Source: Erythrobacter sp047872805 | GTDB taxonomy: Bacteria; Pseudomonadota; Alphaproteobacteria; Sphingomonadales; Sphingomonadaceae | Reading direction: 5' to 3' | Assembly: GCF_047872805.1 (NCBI RefSeq) | Contig: NZ_JBLQUK010000002.1 | Span: 1 to 64,000, forward strand | DNA length: 64,000 bases | Part shown: in pieces, positions 41,455 through 51,254 of the stretch | Layout: each line of letters begins with the position of its first letter | Numbering within the stretch: the stretch's first letter is position 1 | Position numbers and translations under genes: made by a program | Notes under the pieces: model-generated | Told to the model about the DNA's origin: nothing | Databases searched by the model: none | The model's input: only the letters and a program-made list of their open reading frames with translations

Positions 41455-43680
41455 TTGCGATTTCCAAAGCTCAATCTGGCCATTGCGGTCAGCCTGATTG
41501 CGTCCGGCACGGCAGCGGCGGGGCAGGAAGCTGCGCCAAATTCCTCCACGCTCCCCTCAGGCACCGCAGCACAAACGCTGGACGACCTGATCCCACAAAG
41601 CGCGGAGGACGATGCCGAAAGTTGGGCCGCCGATGGCAGTGTAACCGATCGCCCTCCTGAACAACCCGAACGCCAAGACGGTGAGGACGCCGAAGGGCAA
41701 GGCGAGAAGATTGGCGCCGACATGCCCGAGCCCGCGCCTTTGGATGTGGAAACGGCGTTGGGGCAGATTGGCGATGCAGAACTCGTTCCGCTTGATCCTG
41801 ATCCCGACCGCCCCTCATTTGCAGATATCGCCGCGCCCGATCTGGTCGAATTACCCGAACTTGCCGAATATCCCTTAACCGAAACGCTAATTCTCGCATT
41901 TCCCGCAGAGCAGGAGGCGTTTCCAGAGCGCGCGGATTTCATTTCCCGTTTCCGTGCCCTGTCTTCAATCACCGCGCTCGATTCGGACGCGGAGACGGTG
42001 CCGCAGCTCGCGGCCCGCGCGCGGGCAGACGCGGAACTGCTGGCACAGATGCTGCGCACATACGGCTATTACAGCGGCGATGTCGTGCGCCAGCTTTCAG
42101 GCGGGCGGCGCGGATTTGGCGATCAATTGCGCCCTGAAACGCCCGACGCTGCGGCGCAAGAGCCCAAGGTTCGGTTTGACATTATCCCCGGTTCACGGTT
42201 TCGCTTTGGCACGGTCGATCTTGGAAAGTTGGGGATGCTTGCCGGCGCAGATGGAAACGATTTGCGCTCAGCCTTTGGCATTGCACCGGGCGATCCGCTC
42301 TATGCCGACCGAATCATCACCGGGCAGACGGAGCTGCGGCTCGCTCTGGGAGAAAGCGGCTATCCCTTTGCGAAGCTAGGAGAACCCGCGCTGCTGATTG
42401 ATCACGCCCGCGAGGAAGGCGACCTGACGCTCATCGCCGAACCTGGCGGAAAATACCAGTTTGCCCGCGTGGTCAGCAGCGATCCCGAATTCCTCTCGGA
42501 CCGTCATTTGCAGCGCATTGCGCGGTTCGATCCAGGAGATACTTACCGTACGAGCCTGCAATCCGACCTGCGCCGCGCGATCCTCGCCACCGGCCTGGTC
42601 TCTAGCGTGGCGATTACACCGCGCGAAACAGCACCACCCATCGATGGACAGCCGGGCGAGGTTTCGCTGGATGTCGCGTTGGAGCGGGCACCGCTGCGGA
42701 CAATTTCGGGGGCCGTCGGTTACGGGACCGAGGACGGGTTCAAGCTTGAGGCGGGCTGGGAGCATCGCAACCTGTTCCCGCCCGAAGGTGCGCTGCGGCT
42801 GCGCGGGATTGTCGGCACACGCGAACAGCTTGCCAGCGTCACCTATCGCCGCAACAATTTTCGGACGCGCGATCAGGTGCTGACGGTTGACGCCTATGGC
42901 AGCGACATTGAAACCGAAGCGGTCGATGCACGCACAATTGCATTGCGGGGTTCGTTTGAACGGATTTCAAACCTGCTTTTTCAGAAACCACTCAGCTGGC
43001 AAGTCGGTGCTGAGGTGCTCTATTCGGACGAGCGCAACCGCATCATCGGCGGGATCGAACGTCCGCGCCAAACCTATATGATTGCGGGTTTGTTCGGCAG
43101 CGCGACGATCGACTCGAGTGACGATTTGCTCGACCCCACCAGTGGGTACCGCCTGACCGGCTTTCTCGCTCCCGAAGTTTCGCGCTCGCTTGGCACCGAG
43201 AGTTTCTATCTGCGCGCACAAGCCGATGCGAGCTATTATCACGATGCGGGCCGGGCGGTTATTGCGGGCCGCCTGCGCGCGGCGACGATCCAGGGTGCTG
43301 ATGTCTCCGCCGTTGCCCCTTCGCGCAGGCTCTACGCAGGCGGCGGAGGATCGGTACGCGGATATGGCTTCCAAGGGATCGGCCCGCGCAATGATCTGGG
43401 CGAGGCCACAGGCGGCGCATCGCTGGTCGAGGTCGCGTTGGAAGCGCGCATTCAGACCGGTCTGCTTGACGGCGCGGTGGAATTGGTGCCGTTTATCGAC
43501 GCAGGCACGGTTTCGCTGGGATCGACTCCGGATTTCCGCTTTATCCAGTTCGGCGCAGGGGTCGGGGTGCGATATAAAACCAGCTTTGGTCCTATCCGAG
43601 TTGATGTCGGAGTGCCATTGAACCCAGGTCAATTTGATGCACCTGTGGTGGTGTATGTGTCGCTTGGACAGGCGTTCTGA
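41455..43680 (+). CDS. tamA: TamA-like Omp85 outer-membrane assembly protein
   Basis: Encodes 741 residues starting at a TTG; it is the only start that gives a signal peptide (PKLNLAIAVSLIASGTAAAG) and it lies 8 bases after bpt. An Asp/Pro/Glu-rich linker (residues 25-140) is followed by POTRA domains (RFDIIPGSRFRFGTVDLG; YPFAKLGEPALLIDHAREEGDLTL) and a 16-strand Omp85 barrel with RLYAGGGGSVRGYGFQGIGPR, the conserved lid-lock motif, and the end VYVSLGQAF. With TamB it helps insert outer-membrane proteins or move lipids. The next gene begins at the stop (TGATG). Confidence 0.92.
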   Translation: MRFPKLNLAIAVSLIASGTAAAGQEAAPNSSTLPSGTAAQTLDDLIPQSAEDDAESWAADGSVTDRPPEQPERQDGEDAEGQGEKIGADMPEPAPLDVETALGQIGDAELVPLDPDPDRPSFADIAAPDLVELPELAEYPLTETLILAFPAEQEAFPERADFISRFRALSSITALDSDAETVPQLAARARADAELLAQMLRTYGYYSGDVVRQLSGGRRGFGDQLRPETPDAAAQEPKVRFDIIPGSRFRFGTVDLGKLGMLAGADGNDLRSAFGIAPGDPLYADRIITGQTELRLALGESGYPFAKLGEPALLIDHAREEGDLTLIAEPGGKYQFARVVSSDPEFLSDRHLQRIARFDPGDTYRTSLQSDLRRAILATGLVSSVAITPRETAPPIDGQPGEVSLDVALERAPLRTISGAVGYGTEDGFKLEAGWEHRNLFPPEGALRLRGIVGTREQLASVTYRRNNFRTRDQVLTVDAYGSDIETEAVDARTIALRGSFERISNLLFQKPLSWQVGAEVLYSDERNRIIGGIERPRQTYMIAGLFGSATIDSSDDLLDPTSGYRLTGFLAPEVSRSLGTESFYLRAQADASYYHDAGRAVIAGRLRAATIQGADVSAVAPSRRLYAGGGGSVRGYGFQGIGPRNDLGEATGGASLVEVALEARIQTGLLDGAVELVPFIDAGTVSLGSTPDFRFIQFGAGVGVRYKTSFGPIRVDVGVPLNPGQFDAPVVVYVSLGQAF

Positions 43681-46600
43681 TGGCCGTCGAAAGGGATTAT
43701 CCGACCAATGAAGCGCCTGAGAGCGGACGCAAGCGTCGCTGGGCCAAGTGGCTTGGCTGGGCCATCGCCATCGTCGTGACTCCGGTGCTGCTCGCAGCTG
43801 CGTTCTTGAGCTCACCCATCGGTAAGCGCTTCGTCACCGATCAAATTGCGCAAATGGCGCCAGTTTCGGGGCTCCGCTTTGAAGTAGGCCGGATCGAGGG
43901 CGACATTTATGGCGCGGCGGTCTTGCACGACGTAGTAGTGAAGGATCCTCAGGGCACTTTTCTGACCATTCCCGAAGTCGCGCTCGACTGGCGGCCACTG
44001 GCATGGTTGTGGAGCGGGCTCGATATCCGCGAGTTGAGCGTTCGGCGCGGGAAGCTTGCGCGGCTACCGGAACTTTTGCCTGGTGATCCCGATGCGCCCT
44101 TCCTGCCTGATTTCGATATTCGCGTCGATCGCTTCGAGATCGACAATCTTGCGCTGGCACCGGGGATTGCGGGGGAGGCTGCGCAGCGCGCCGACCTGAA
44201 GGCAAAGGTCGATATCAGACAAGGCCGCGCGCTTATCGATGCAAACGGTACACTCGGAACCGAGGATCGCATCGCATTGCTGCTCGATGCCGTGCCCGAT
44301 GGCGACGTATTCGATCTTGCGTTGGAATACAGCGCTGCCGCAGATGGCCCGATCGCGGAGTTGACTGGGCTCGAAGCGGCGTATGAGGCGCGGATTGCGG
44401 GTGAGGGGACATGGTCACGCTGGCTCGGGCATGCGCTCGTGAAGCGCGAATCCGCTGCCGGAACAGGTGCAGACCACCCCTCCTCTAATGCACCACCCGC
44501 AAAGAACCGCGTCGCGGCCTTTCGTATCACCAATATTGGTGGGGATTACGGAGTGCTAGGGCAAGTGACTCCGACAATGTCCAGTGGCTCGATAATCGAT
44601 CGCGCGCTGGGCAATGCAGTCTCGATAGCGGTCACAGGGACGCTTGATGAAAGCGTGTTCGATGGCCAGTTTGCGGCGGTCACTTCGGCGCTTGATTTGC
44701 GCGCAGATGGCGCGATTGATCTGGCAGGCAACCGCGCCGACAAACTTGAGGCAAGCGGAACCTTGCGCGATCCCGATTTGCTGGGAGAGATGGCGCGCAT
44801 CGAGGGGTTGAGTCTAGCAGCGGTGATCGACGGTCCATTCCGCCGTCTTGCCATCGAACATGATTTGATTGCCGAATCGTTTGAGTTCTCCGGCGCGGTG
44901 TTCGCGCTGGGGCTTGCGCAATCGGGCACCGCAAGTTTTGACGGCAAGGCGCTGCGGGTGCCGCTCAATCTGACCGCAGAACAGGTTCTAACAGGGAACG
45001 ATCTTGTTGATCCGCTGCTACAAGGCGGCAAGCTGAACGGACTGCTGACCTATGCTGGCACGCAGATCGAAGCGGACGCCATGGAGATTGATTTCCCCGG
45101 CCTTTCCGCGCAGCTCAGTCTGCGCGGCGACACTGCAAAGGGAGCCTATGCGCTGGCCGGACCGATCACCGCCCGTGCGCTTGCGATCGAGAATGTCGGC
45201 CGAGTGAGCGTCAATTCCAAGGTGCTGGTCAAATTCGGCAGTGCTTTGCCGTGGAGTGTGCGTGCCAATCTTTCGGGCGCAGTCAACGATGTCAGCAACG
45301 CCAGCATTGTGGAGCTTGCAGGCGAACAAGTGCGCTTTGACGGCAGCATCGACGCAGGGGCAAACAGGCCGCTGGTGTTGCGCGGTGGGACCATTGCCAG
45401 CGCGCGGCTGAACGCTGCGTTCGACAGCCGTGTTGCCAGGGGCCGGACCGCATTGATCGGCAGCGGAGAGCACACGGCGTACGGTGCATTCACCTTTGAC
45501 GCAGAGATTGCGGCGAACGGCCCGCGCGCGGTGCTGGTGTTGGCCGATCCGCTGCCATCTGCCGGACTTTCCGACGTCCGCGTAGCGATAGCGCCCAGCG
45601 ATGACGGCTTCGCCATCGAAGTTGCGGGTGGTTCGCTGTTGGGTCCGTTCGAAGGCGCGCTCGGCCTGCAACTGCCCGCCAATGCACCGGTGCGAATCGC
45701 GATTGAGGCGCTGCGCGTCTATCGCACCAATGTCACGGGTACGCTCACGCTGCGTGACGAGGGAGTTGCGGGCGATCTTGCCCTGAGCGGCGGCGGGATC
45801 TCTGGCACCATCGCGTTGGTTCCGGGTGCAGGCGGGGTGCAAGGTTTCGACCTCAATCTGGCAGCAAGGCAGGCACAGTTTGGCGGAGCTACTCCTATGG
45901 CACTCGTCCTTGCCGACATTTCGGCCAGCGGCAGCTTCACGGGTCAAAGCAGCCGGATCGATGCTGACATCAGCGGTACCGGCTTTGAATATGGCGCGCT
46001 CACCATTGCCAGCTTTGCCGCCGCAGCTGAGATCGTGGATGGGCGCGGTCAGGTCACCGCATCGATTGCTGGACGCCGCGCCGACCGGTTTGCATTGAAG
46101 CTGGACGGAGACTTCGCGCCTGAACGGATCGCGGTGATCGCGCAAGGCGAGTATGGCGGGCGGCGGATCACCATGCCGCGCCGAGCGGTGCTGACCCCGC
46201 TCGAAGAGGGGGGCTACCGGCTTTCACCAACCCAGATCGGCTATGCCCGCGGCTACACCATCATCGAAGCCACATTGGGCGGCGACGTGACCGAGGTCGA
46301 GGCGCGGCTTGCGCGCATGCCGCTGCGGCTTGCCGATCTTGCCGGTGCGGAGCTGGGTCTCGGCGGGCAGCTGTCGGGAGTCGTCAACTGGAACCAGCGC
46401 GGCACTGCGCCGCCAACGGGCCGCGCGCGGGTTCGGATCGACAGGTTCACCCGCTCTGGCCTGATCCTCTCCTCGCGTCCGATTGACCTCTTTGCGGTGG
46501 CCGATCTCAGTCCGACGCAAGTCACGTTTGGTGCCAGGTTGCGCGAGGGCGAGATCCAGCTTGGCATGGTCGATGCGCGCGTCACGCGGATGCCTGCGAG

Positions 46601-47936
46601 CGGCGAACTGAGTCAGCGAATCATGCGCGGGCGGCTCGCCGCCGAACTTGGTTACGAAGGCCCTGCACAATCGCTCTGGCGGCTGGCGGCAGTTGAGACC
46701 TTCGACCTGACTGGGCCGCTGAGAATCGCCGCGCGCGCGACCGGGACACTGGCCAACCCGCGGATCACTGGCGACCTTTCCAGCGACGATCTGCGGCTGC
46801 AAAGCGCGATCTCTGGCACCGACATCGACAACGTCACCGCGCGCGGTCGCTTTGCTGGATCGCGGCTCGAGCTCACCCGCTTTGCCGGGACCACGAGCGG
46901 CGGCGGCAGCGGCAGCGGAACTGTCAGCGGCAGCGGCTTTGTCGACCTTGCCGGGATCAGCGCCAACCGCGGCCCCCGGATCGACATTCGCGCCGCCGCT
47001 GACAACGCCCGTTTGCTCAACGCCAGCGGGCTTGACGCCGCGATCACCGGCCCGCTGCGCATCGTCTCCGATGGCATTGGCGGAGCCATCGCCGGACGGG
47101 TCCGCATCAACCGCGCCAGTTGGCGGCTGGGCGTGGCGGCGGAAGACCTGCGCCTGCCTGTAATCGCCACGCGCGAGATCAACCGCCCGGATCAACGCAA
47201 CACCGCTCGCAGCGCCGCGTCCGGTTCGTGGCGCTATCTGGTCAATGCCCGCACCACCAACCGCATCGCTGTGAACGGCATGGGCCTTGCCAGCGAATGG
47301 GGCGCTGACATTGCCCTGCGCGGCACTGTTCAGGACCCGCGCATCGGCGGCGAGGCGCGGCTGGTGCGCGGCGATTACACCTTTGCCGGCACCCGCTTTG
47401 AACTCACCAGCGGACGCATCGACTTCGATGTCACCGAACCGATCGACCCGCGGCTCGACATCGAAGCCAGAGCCAATGCCAATGGCACCGCTGTCACCAT
47501 TGACATCACTGGCAATGCGCAGACCCCGCAAGTCGCCTTTTCCTCCACCCCCGCGCTGCCGGATGAGGAGATCCTCGCGCGGTTGCTGTTCGGCGGCTCG
47601 GTCACGTCGCTCTCCGCCACCGATGCCGTCCAGCTGGGTGCAGCATTGGCAGCGCTGCAGGGCGGCGGCGGGCTTGACCCGATTGGCGAGCTGCGCCGCT
47701 CCATCGGCCTCGATCAACTCCGCATTGTCAGCGCCGATCCGGCGTTAGGGCGGGGCACAGGCGTGGCACTGGGCAAGAACCTGGGCCGCCGCGTCTACAT
47801 CGAACTGGTGACCGACGGTCAGGGTTACAGCGCCACGCAGGTCGAATACCGGATCACCAGCTGGCTCGCGCTGCTCGGCAGTGTGTCGACCGTGGGGCGC
47901 GACAGCGTGCTGGCCGAAATCAGCCGCGATTACTAA
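43680..47936 (+). CDS. tamB: TamB-like translocation and assembly module protein
   Basis: Encodes 1418 residues. An N-terminal membrane anchor (LGWAIAIVVTPVLLAAAFLS) is followed by a very long beta-helix or taco-shaped AsmA-like domain. The C-terminal DUF490/TamB domain ends with QNVQ-type features here seen as TPQVAFSSTPALPDEEILARLLFGG and GVALGKNLGRRVYIELV. A Gly/Ser stretch (SGGGSGSGTVSGSG) lies near residue 1080. It spans the periplasm as a hydrophobic groove from inner to outer membrane. Overlaps tamA by 1 base and ends overlapping the convergent lysozyme stop by 4 bases. Confidence 0.93.
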   Translation: MAVERDYPTNEAPESGRKRRWAKWLGWAIAIVVTPVLLAAAFLSSPIGKRFVTDQIAQMAPVSGLRFEVGRIEGDIYGAAVLHDVVVKDPQGTFLTIPEVALDWRPLAWLWSGLDIRELSVRRGKLARLPELLPGDPDAPFLPDFDIRVDRFEIDNLALAPGIAGEAAQRADLKAKVDIRQGRALIDANGTLGTEDRIALLLDAVPDGDVFDLALEYSAAADGPIAELTGLEAAYEARIAGEGTWSRWLGHALVKRESAAGTGADHPSSNAPPAKNRVAAFRITNIGGDYGVLGQVTPTMSSGSIIDRALGNAVSIAVTGTLDESVFDGQFAAVTSALDLRADGAIDLAGNRADKLEASGTLRDPDLLGEMARIEGLSLAAVIDGPFRRLAIEHDLIAESFEFSGAVFALGLAQSGTASFDGKALRVPLNLTAEQVLTGNDLVDPLLQGGKLNGLLTYAGTQIEADAMEIDFPGLSAQLSLRGDTAKGAYALAGPITARALAIENVGRVSVNSKVLVKFGSALPWSVRANLSGAVNDVSNASIVELAGEQVRFDGSIDAGANRPLVLRGGTIASARLNAAFDSRVARGRTALIGSGEHTAYGAFTFDAEIAANGPRAVLVLADPLPSAGLSDVRVAIAPSDDGFAIEVAGGSLLGPFEGALGLQLPANAPVRIAIEALRVYRTNVTGTLTLRDEGVAGDLALSGGGISGTIALVPGAGGVQGFDLNLAARQAQFGGATPMALVLADISASGSFTGQSSRIDADISGTGFEYGALTIASFAAAAEIVDGRGQVTASIAGRRADRFALKLDGDFAPERIAVIAQGEYGGRRITMPRRAVLTPLEEGGYRLSPTQIGYARGYTIIEATLGGDVTEVEARLARMPLRLADLAGAELGLGGQLSGVVNWNQRGTAPPTGRARVRIDRFTRSGLILSSRPIDLFAVADLSPTQVTFGARLREGEIQLGMVDARVTRMPASGELSQRIMRGRLAAELGYEGPAQSLWRLAAVETFDLTGPLRIAARATGTLANPRITGDLSSDDLRLQSAISGTDIDNVTARGRFAGSRLELTRFAGTTSGGGSGSGTVSGSGFVDLAGISANRGPRIDIRAAADNARLLNASGLDAAITGPLRIVSDGIGGAIAGRVRINRASWRLGVAAEDLRLPVIATREINRPDQRNTARSAASGSWRYLVNARTTNRIAVNGMGLASEWGADIALRGTVQDPRIGGEARLVRGDYTFAGTRFELTSGRIDFDVTEPIDPRLDIEARANANGTAVTIDITGNAQTPQVAFSSTPALPDEEILARLLFGGSVTSLSATDAVQLGAALAALQGGGGLDPIGELRRSIGLDQLRIVSADPALGRGTGVALGKNLGRRVYIELVTDGQGYSATQVEYRITSWLALLGSVSTVGRDSVLAEISRDY

Positions 47937-48661
47937 GCGGCATACAGCCGTGCCTCCTCCGCGCGCCGCCGCACCAGCCCTTTGAGCACCCGCCCGCCTG
48001 CGCGGTTCCAGCGCGCGAACTCCGCCGCCGCGCCCGCGTGATCGCCCGCAATGTGCTTGCGCGTCAGCGTCGCGCGGTAAATCGCGCCGGTGTTGTAGTG
48101 AAAGCTGACCAGCGCATCGAACTGCGCCTGTGTCGTTGGGGTATCGCCAATCGCGCGTGCGACATCGCTGGCATAGCGCTGCAGGTCGCTTTCCAGCCGC
48201 GCATCGCATTGCGCCTGAGTCCAGGTGGTGCCGGGACCGATGCGCCCCTGCCCGTCAAGATCGGGTCCGGTCGCGCCCCAGCCGATGGTCCAGGGCTCTG
48301 CGCCGGTGCCGGGATCGGGATAGGCCTCCACCAGACCGTCGCGCCGCAGCCGCGCGCAGCCCTCAAAGCGCTTGATGAGCGCGGTCCCCGCCGTGCCGAT
48401 GCGGGTGGGCAGGGCGGTTTGCGGTTGCCTTGCCTTGCTGATGAGCGGCACGCCTGACACACCTGACACACCTGACACACTGTCCAGAGGCGAAAAGCGG
48501 GCGGGTCCATCGGCTCTGGCTTCAGGCCCGGTTTCGGGGCCATCACCCAGCGCATCACCCAACGCATCATCCAGCCGGTCGACCTCCGACTGGCGAAATC
48601 CGCGCCGCAGCATCGTGCGAACGACATCAAAAACAGGCTTGCGATCATGGTTCAGGGACAT
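47933..48661 (-). CDS. Phage-type lysozyme (GH24)
   Basis: Encodes 242 residues from ATG 48661. The GH24 catalytic Glu is Glu100 (IKRFEGC), with Asp116 (EAYPDPGTG) and Thr125 (WTIGWGATG), and the end QFDALVSFHYNTGA is diagnostic. It cleaves peptidoglycan. No signal peptide is visible, so export would need a holin or another route; such stand-alone lysozymes are common in sphingomonads. Residues 62-70 read VSGVSGVSG and are encoded by a copy of a DNA repeat also found at 13957-13984. A DDALGDALGDG stretch at 31-41 is a second small repeat. Confidence 0.88.
   Translation of the reverse strand: MSLNHDRKPVFDVVRTMLRRGFRQSEVDRLDDALGDALGDGPETGPEARADGPARFSPLDSVSGVSGVSGVPLISKARQPQTALPTRIGTAGTALIKRFEGCARLRRDGLVEAYPDPGTGAEPWTIGWGATGPDLDGQGRIGPGTTWTQAQCDARLESDLQRYASDVARAIGDTPTTQAQFDALVSFHYNTGAIYRATLTRKHIAGDHAGAAAEFARWNRAGGRVLKGLVRRRAEEARLYAA
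48454..48490. repeat. Repeat copy 2 inside lysozyme gene
   Basis: Bases 48463-48490 are the exact reverse complement of 13957-13984. In this copy one further 9-base unit (48454-48462) is present, giving three CCTGACACA-type units in tandem. The array is in frame with the lysozyme gene and encodes VSGVSGVSG. Confidence 0.85.
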
Positions 48662-48789
48662 GGGGGCCTCACTACCGGGGAAAGAGGCGGATGTATTAGG
48701 CACAAAGGCACGCTGTAGGAAAATGGATTGGTGTGCGTAAGAAGCGGAAGAGCGCAATTATCATCAGTCTGAAACGGGGAGGTCATGCG

Positions 48790-49344
48790 ATGAGCACAAT
48801 CGACAAACAACTCGAAACAATGCTGGCGAATATTCCGGAAAAGACCGGTAAGCCGCTTGATCAATGGCTGGCGCAGCTGGCGCCGCTGGGTTTCGCCAAG
48901 CACGGCGAGATCGTGAAGTTCCTGAAAAGCGAACACGGTGTGACGCATGGCTTTGCCAATCTGATCGCGGCCAAAGCGCTAGAAGCCGGAGCGCGCGCCG
49001 ATGCTCCGGCCGATCCGGTGGCAGAGCAGTATTCGGGCGCAAAGGCGGCGCTGAAGCCGGTCTATGACGCGGTGGTGGCCTATGCCCAGACACTGGGCGA
49101 TGATGTCGAAATTGCCCCGAAGAAAGCGAGCGTGAGCCTGCGGAGGAAGAAACAGTTCGCGTTGATCACTGCGGCCACACGGACGCGGATCGACCTCGGA
49201 TTGGCGCTGAAAGGGGAACCGGCGACGGGGCGGCTGGAGACTTACAACGCCATGTGCAGCCACCGCGTCCGGCTCGAAAGCCTCGCTGACCTTGATGAGG
49301 ACGTGCGCGGCTGGATCGCAGAGGCTTATTCACGCGCTGGATAA
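48790..49344 (+). CDS. DUF4287/DUF5655-type protein
   Basis: Encodes 184 residues from ATG 48790, after a GGGGAGG site. The N-terminal half (TIDKQLETMLANIPEKTGKPLDQWL; LKSEHGVTHGFANLIAAKA) matches DUF4287; the C-terminal half (KPVYDAVVAYAQTLGDDVEIAPKKASVSLRRKKQFALI) matches DUF5655. Function unknown; the fold is linked to DNA- or nucleotide-binding proteins only loosely. A terminator follows. Confidence 0.85.
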   Translation: MSTIDKQLETMLANIPEKTGKPLDQWLAQLAPLGFAKHGEIVKFLKSEHGVTHGFANLIAAKALEAGARADAPADPVAEQYSGAKAALKPVYDAVVAYAQTLGDDVEIAPKKASVSLRRKKQFALITAATRTRIDLGLALKGEPATGRLETYNAMCSHRVRLESLADLDEDVRGWIAEAYSRAG

Positions 49345-49350
49345 ACAAAG

Positions 49351-49385
49351 AAAAAGGCCGCCCGGTTTCCCGGACGGCCTTTTTC
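49351..49385. terminator. Bidirectional terminator between DUF4287 gene and glnA
   Basis: AAAGGCCGCCCGG pairs with CCGGACGGCCTTT (one mismatch) around a TTTC loop, flanked by A and T runs. It serves the plus-strand gene and, in reverse, the glnBA operon. Confidence 0.88.
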
Positions 49386-49435
49386 AATGTGGTTGAGCGA
49401 GGAGGCGGGGGGCCGGGCGGCCCCTCGCGCGCCGA

Positions 49436-50845
49436 TCAAGAAGAGTAATACATGTCAAACTCAACCGGGCAGGGGGTCGTTTCCATGCGGATGACCTCTT
49501 CCCATTTGAGTTCGGCATAGGCTTCGATCTGGTCGATCGAGAATACATCGCCTTTAAGCAGGAATTCGTGATCCTCCTCCAGCGCTTCCAAGGCTTCGCG
49601 CAAGGAACCGCAGACGGTCGGCACGTCGGCCAGTTCGGACGGCGGCAGGTCGTAAAGGTTCTTGTCCATCGCCTCGCCGGGATGAATCTTGTTCTCGATC
49701 CCGTCGAGACCGGCCATCAGCAGCGCCGAAAACGCCAGATAGGGGTTGGCCAGCGGATCGGGGAAACGGAACTCAACCCGCTTGGCCTTTTCGCCCGCAC
49801 CGTATGGGATGCGGCACGAAGCCGACCGGTTGCGCGCTGAATAGGCGAGCAGCACGGGCGCTTCGAAACCGGGCACCAGCCGCTTGTAGGAATTGGTGGT
49901 CGGGTTGGTGAAGGCGTTGATCGCTTTGGCATGTTTGATCACGCCGCCGATGTAATAGAGGCAGGTTTCTGACAGGCCGGCATATTCATTGCCCGCAAAG
50001 GTCGGCTTGCCATCTTTCCAGATCGACATGTGGCTGTGCATGCCGCTGCCGTTGTCTTCCTTGATCGGCTTGGGCATGAAAGTGGCGGTCTTGCCGTAAG
50101 CATGGGCGACCTGCTGAACCACATATTTGTAGACCTGCACCTGGTCGGCGGCCTTGGTCAGCGAACTGTAGGTAATGCCCAACTCGTGCTGCGCGGCGGC
50201 CACTTCATGGTGATGCTTGTCCATGTTCAGGCCCATTTCGAGCATGGTCGAAACCATCTCTGCGCGAATGTCCATGGCGCTGTCGACCGGGGCAACGGGG
50301 AAATAGCCGCCCTTGGCGCGCGGGCGGTGGCCCATATTGCCGTTCGGATATTCAGTGCCGGTGTTGGTCGGCAATTCGATATCATCGATTTGATAGCCCG
50401 ATCCAGCATAGCCGTCTTCAAAGCGGACATCGTCGAACATGAAGAACTCAGGTTCCGGCCCGACATAGATCGTGTCGCCAATGCCGGTCGATTGCAGGTA
50501 GGCCTCTGCACGGGTTGCGGTCGAACGCGGGTCACGCGAATAAAGCTGACCGTCCGAAGGCTCTACGACGTTGCAGAACAGCACCAGCATGGGCGTCGCG
50601 CTGAACGGGTCGATATAGGCGGCGTCCATGTCCGGTTTCAGGATCATGTCGCTTTCATTGATGGCTTTCCAGCCTTCGATCGAGGAGCCGTCGAACATCA
50701 GCCCATCTTCGAGCGAATCTTCGTCCATGACCACGGCGGCCATGGTCAGATGCTGCCATTTGCCCTTGGGATCGGTGAAGCGCAGATCGACCCATTCAAT
50801 CTCTTCGTCCTTGATCTGTTGCAGGACGTCTTTTGCGGTAGCCAT
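49436..50845 (-). CDS. glnA: Type I glutamine synthetase
   Basis: Encodes 469 residues from ATG 50845, with GGAG upstream. Catalytic-core stretches are DGSSIEGWKAINESDM, EFFMFDDVRF, DKHHHEVAAAQHELGI and HSHMSIWKDGKP. The adenylylation site is Tyr398 (KNLYDLPPSEL), so activity should be controlled by GlnE. It makes glutamine from glutamate and ammonia in a 12-mer. It lies 70 bases after glnB on the same strand, as in many alphaproteobacteria. Confidence 0.97.
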   Translation of the reverse strand: MATAKDVLQQIKDEEIEWVDLRFTDPKGKWQHLTMAAVVMDEDSLEDGLMFDGSSIEGWKAINESDMILKPDMDAAYIDPFSATPMLVLFCNVVEPSDGQLYSRDPRSTATRAEAYLQSTGIGDTIYVGPEPEFFMFDDVRFEDGYAGSGYQIDDIELPTNTGTEYPNGNMGHRPRAKGGYFPVAPVDSAMDIRAEMVSTMLEMGLNMDKHHHEVAAAQHELGITYSSLTKAADQVQVYKYVVQQVAHAYGKTATFMPKPIKEDNGSGMHSHMSIWKDGKPTFAGNEYAGLSETCLYYIGGVIKHAKAINAFTNPTTNSYKRLVPGFEAPVLLAYSARNRSASCRIPYGAGEKAKRVEFRFPDPLANPYLAFSALLMAGLDGIENKIHPGEAMDKNLYDLPPSELADVPTVCGSLREALEALEEDHEFLLKGDVFSIDQIEAYAELKWEEVIRMETTPCPVEFDMYYSS

Positions 50846-50915
50846 CGTGTATTCTCCAGCTTGATGTTCGAGAGGTGCCCGCCGCATTGCGGGGGCAGGA
50901 ATTTTCTGGTGTTTT

Positions 50916-51254
50916 CTAGATCGCGTCGTCGTCGGTTTCGCCGGTGCGGATGCGCAGGGCGCGGTCGATGGTGGAAACAAATATCTTGCCGTCCCCGATG
51001 CGCCCGGTTTGCGCAGCGGCGGCGATTGCTTCGACCACGCGGTCGGCCTGATCGTCGGTGACGATGACTTCGAGTTTCACCTTGGGCAGGAAATCGACGA
51101 CATATTCCGCGCCGCGGTACAATTCGGTGTGGCCTTTTTGGCGGCCAAAACCGCGCGCTTCGGTGACGGTGATGCCGGACACGCCGATTTCATGGAGTGC
51201 CTCCTTCACCTCGTCGAGTTTGAAGGGTTTGATGATCGCCTCGATCTTCTTCAC
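50916..51254 (-). CDS. glnB: PII nitrogen regulatory protein GlnB
   Basis: Encodes 112 residues from GTG 51254, where PII proteins begin (KKIEAIIKPFKLDEVKEAL). The longer upstream frame has no homology pattern. The T-loop carries the uridylylation site Tyr51 (YRGAEYVVDFLPKVK). It senses 2-oxoglutarate, ATP/ADP and glutamine status and controls GlnE and NtrB. Transcribed with glnA. Confidence 0.97.
   Translation of the reverse strand: MKKIEAIIKPFKLDEVKEALHEIGVSGITVTEARGFGRQKGHTELYRGAEYVVDFLPKVKLEVIVTDDQADRVVEAIAAAAQTGRIGDGKIFVSTIDRALRIRTGETDDDAI

Noticed and set aside
45018..47717. Long antisense frames opposite tamB
   Set aside because: They mirror codon bias of tamB on the other strand, have no ribosome binding sites and no recognised motifs.
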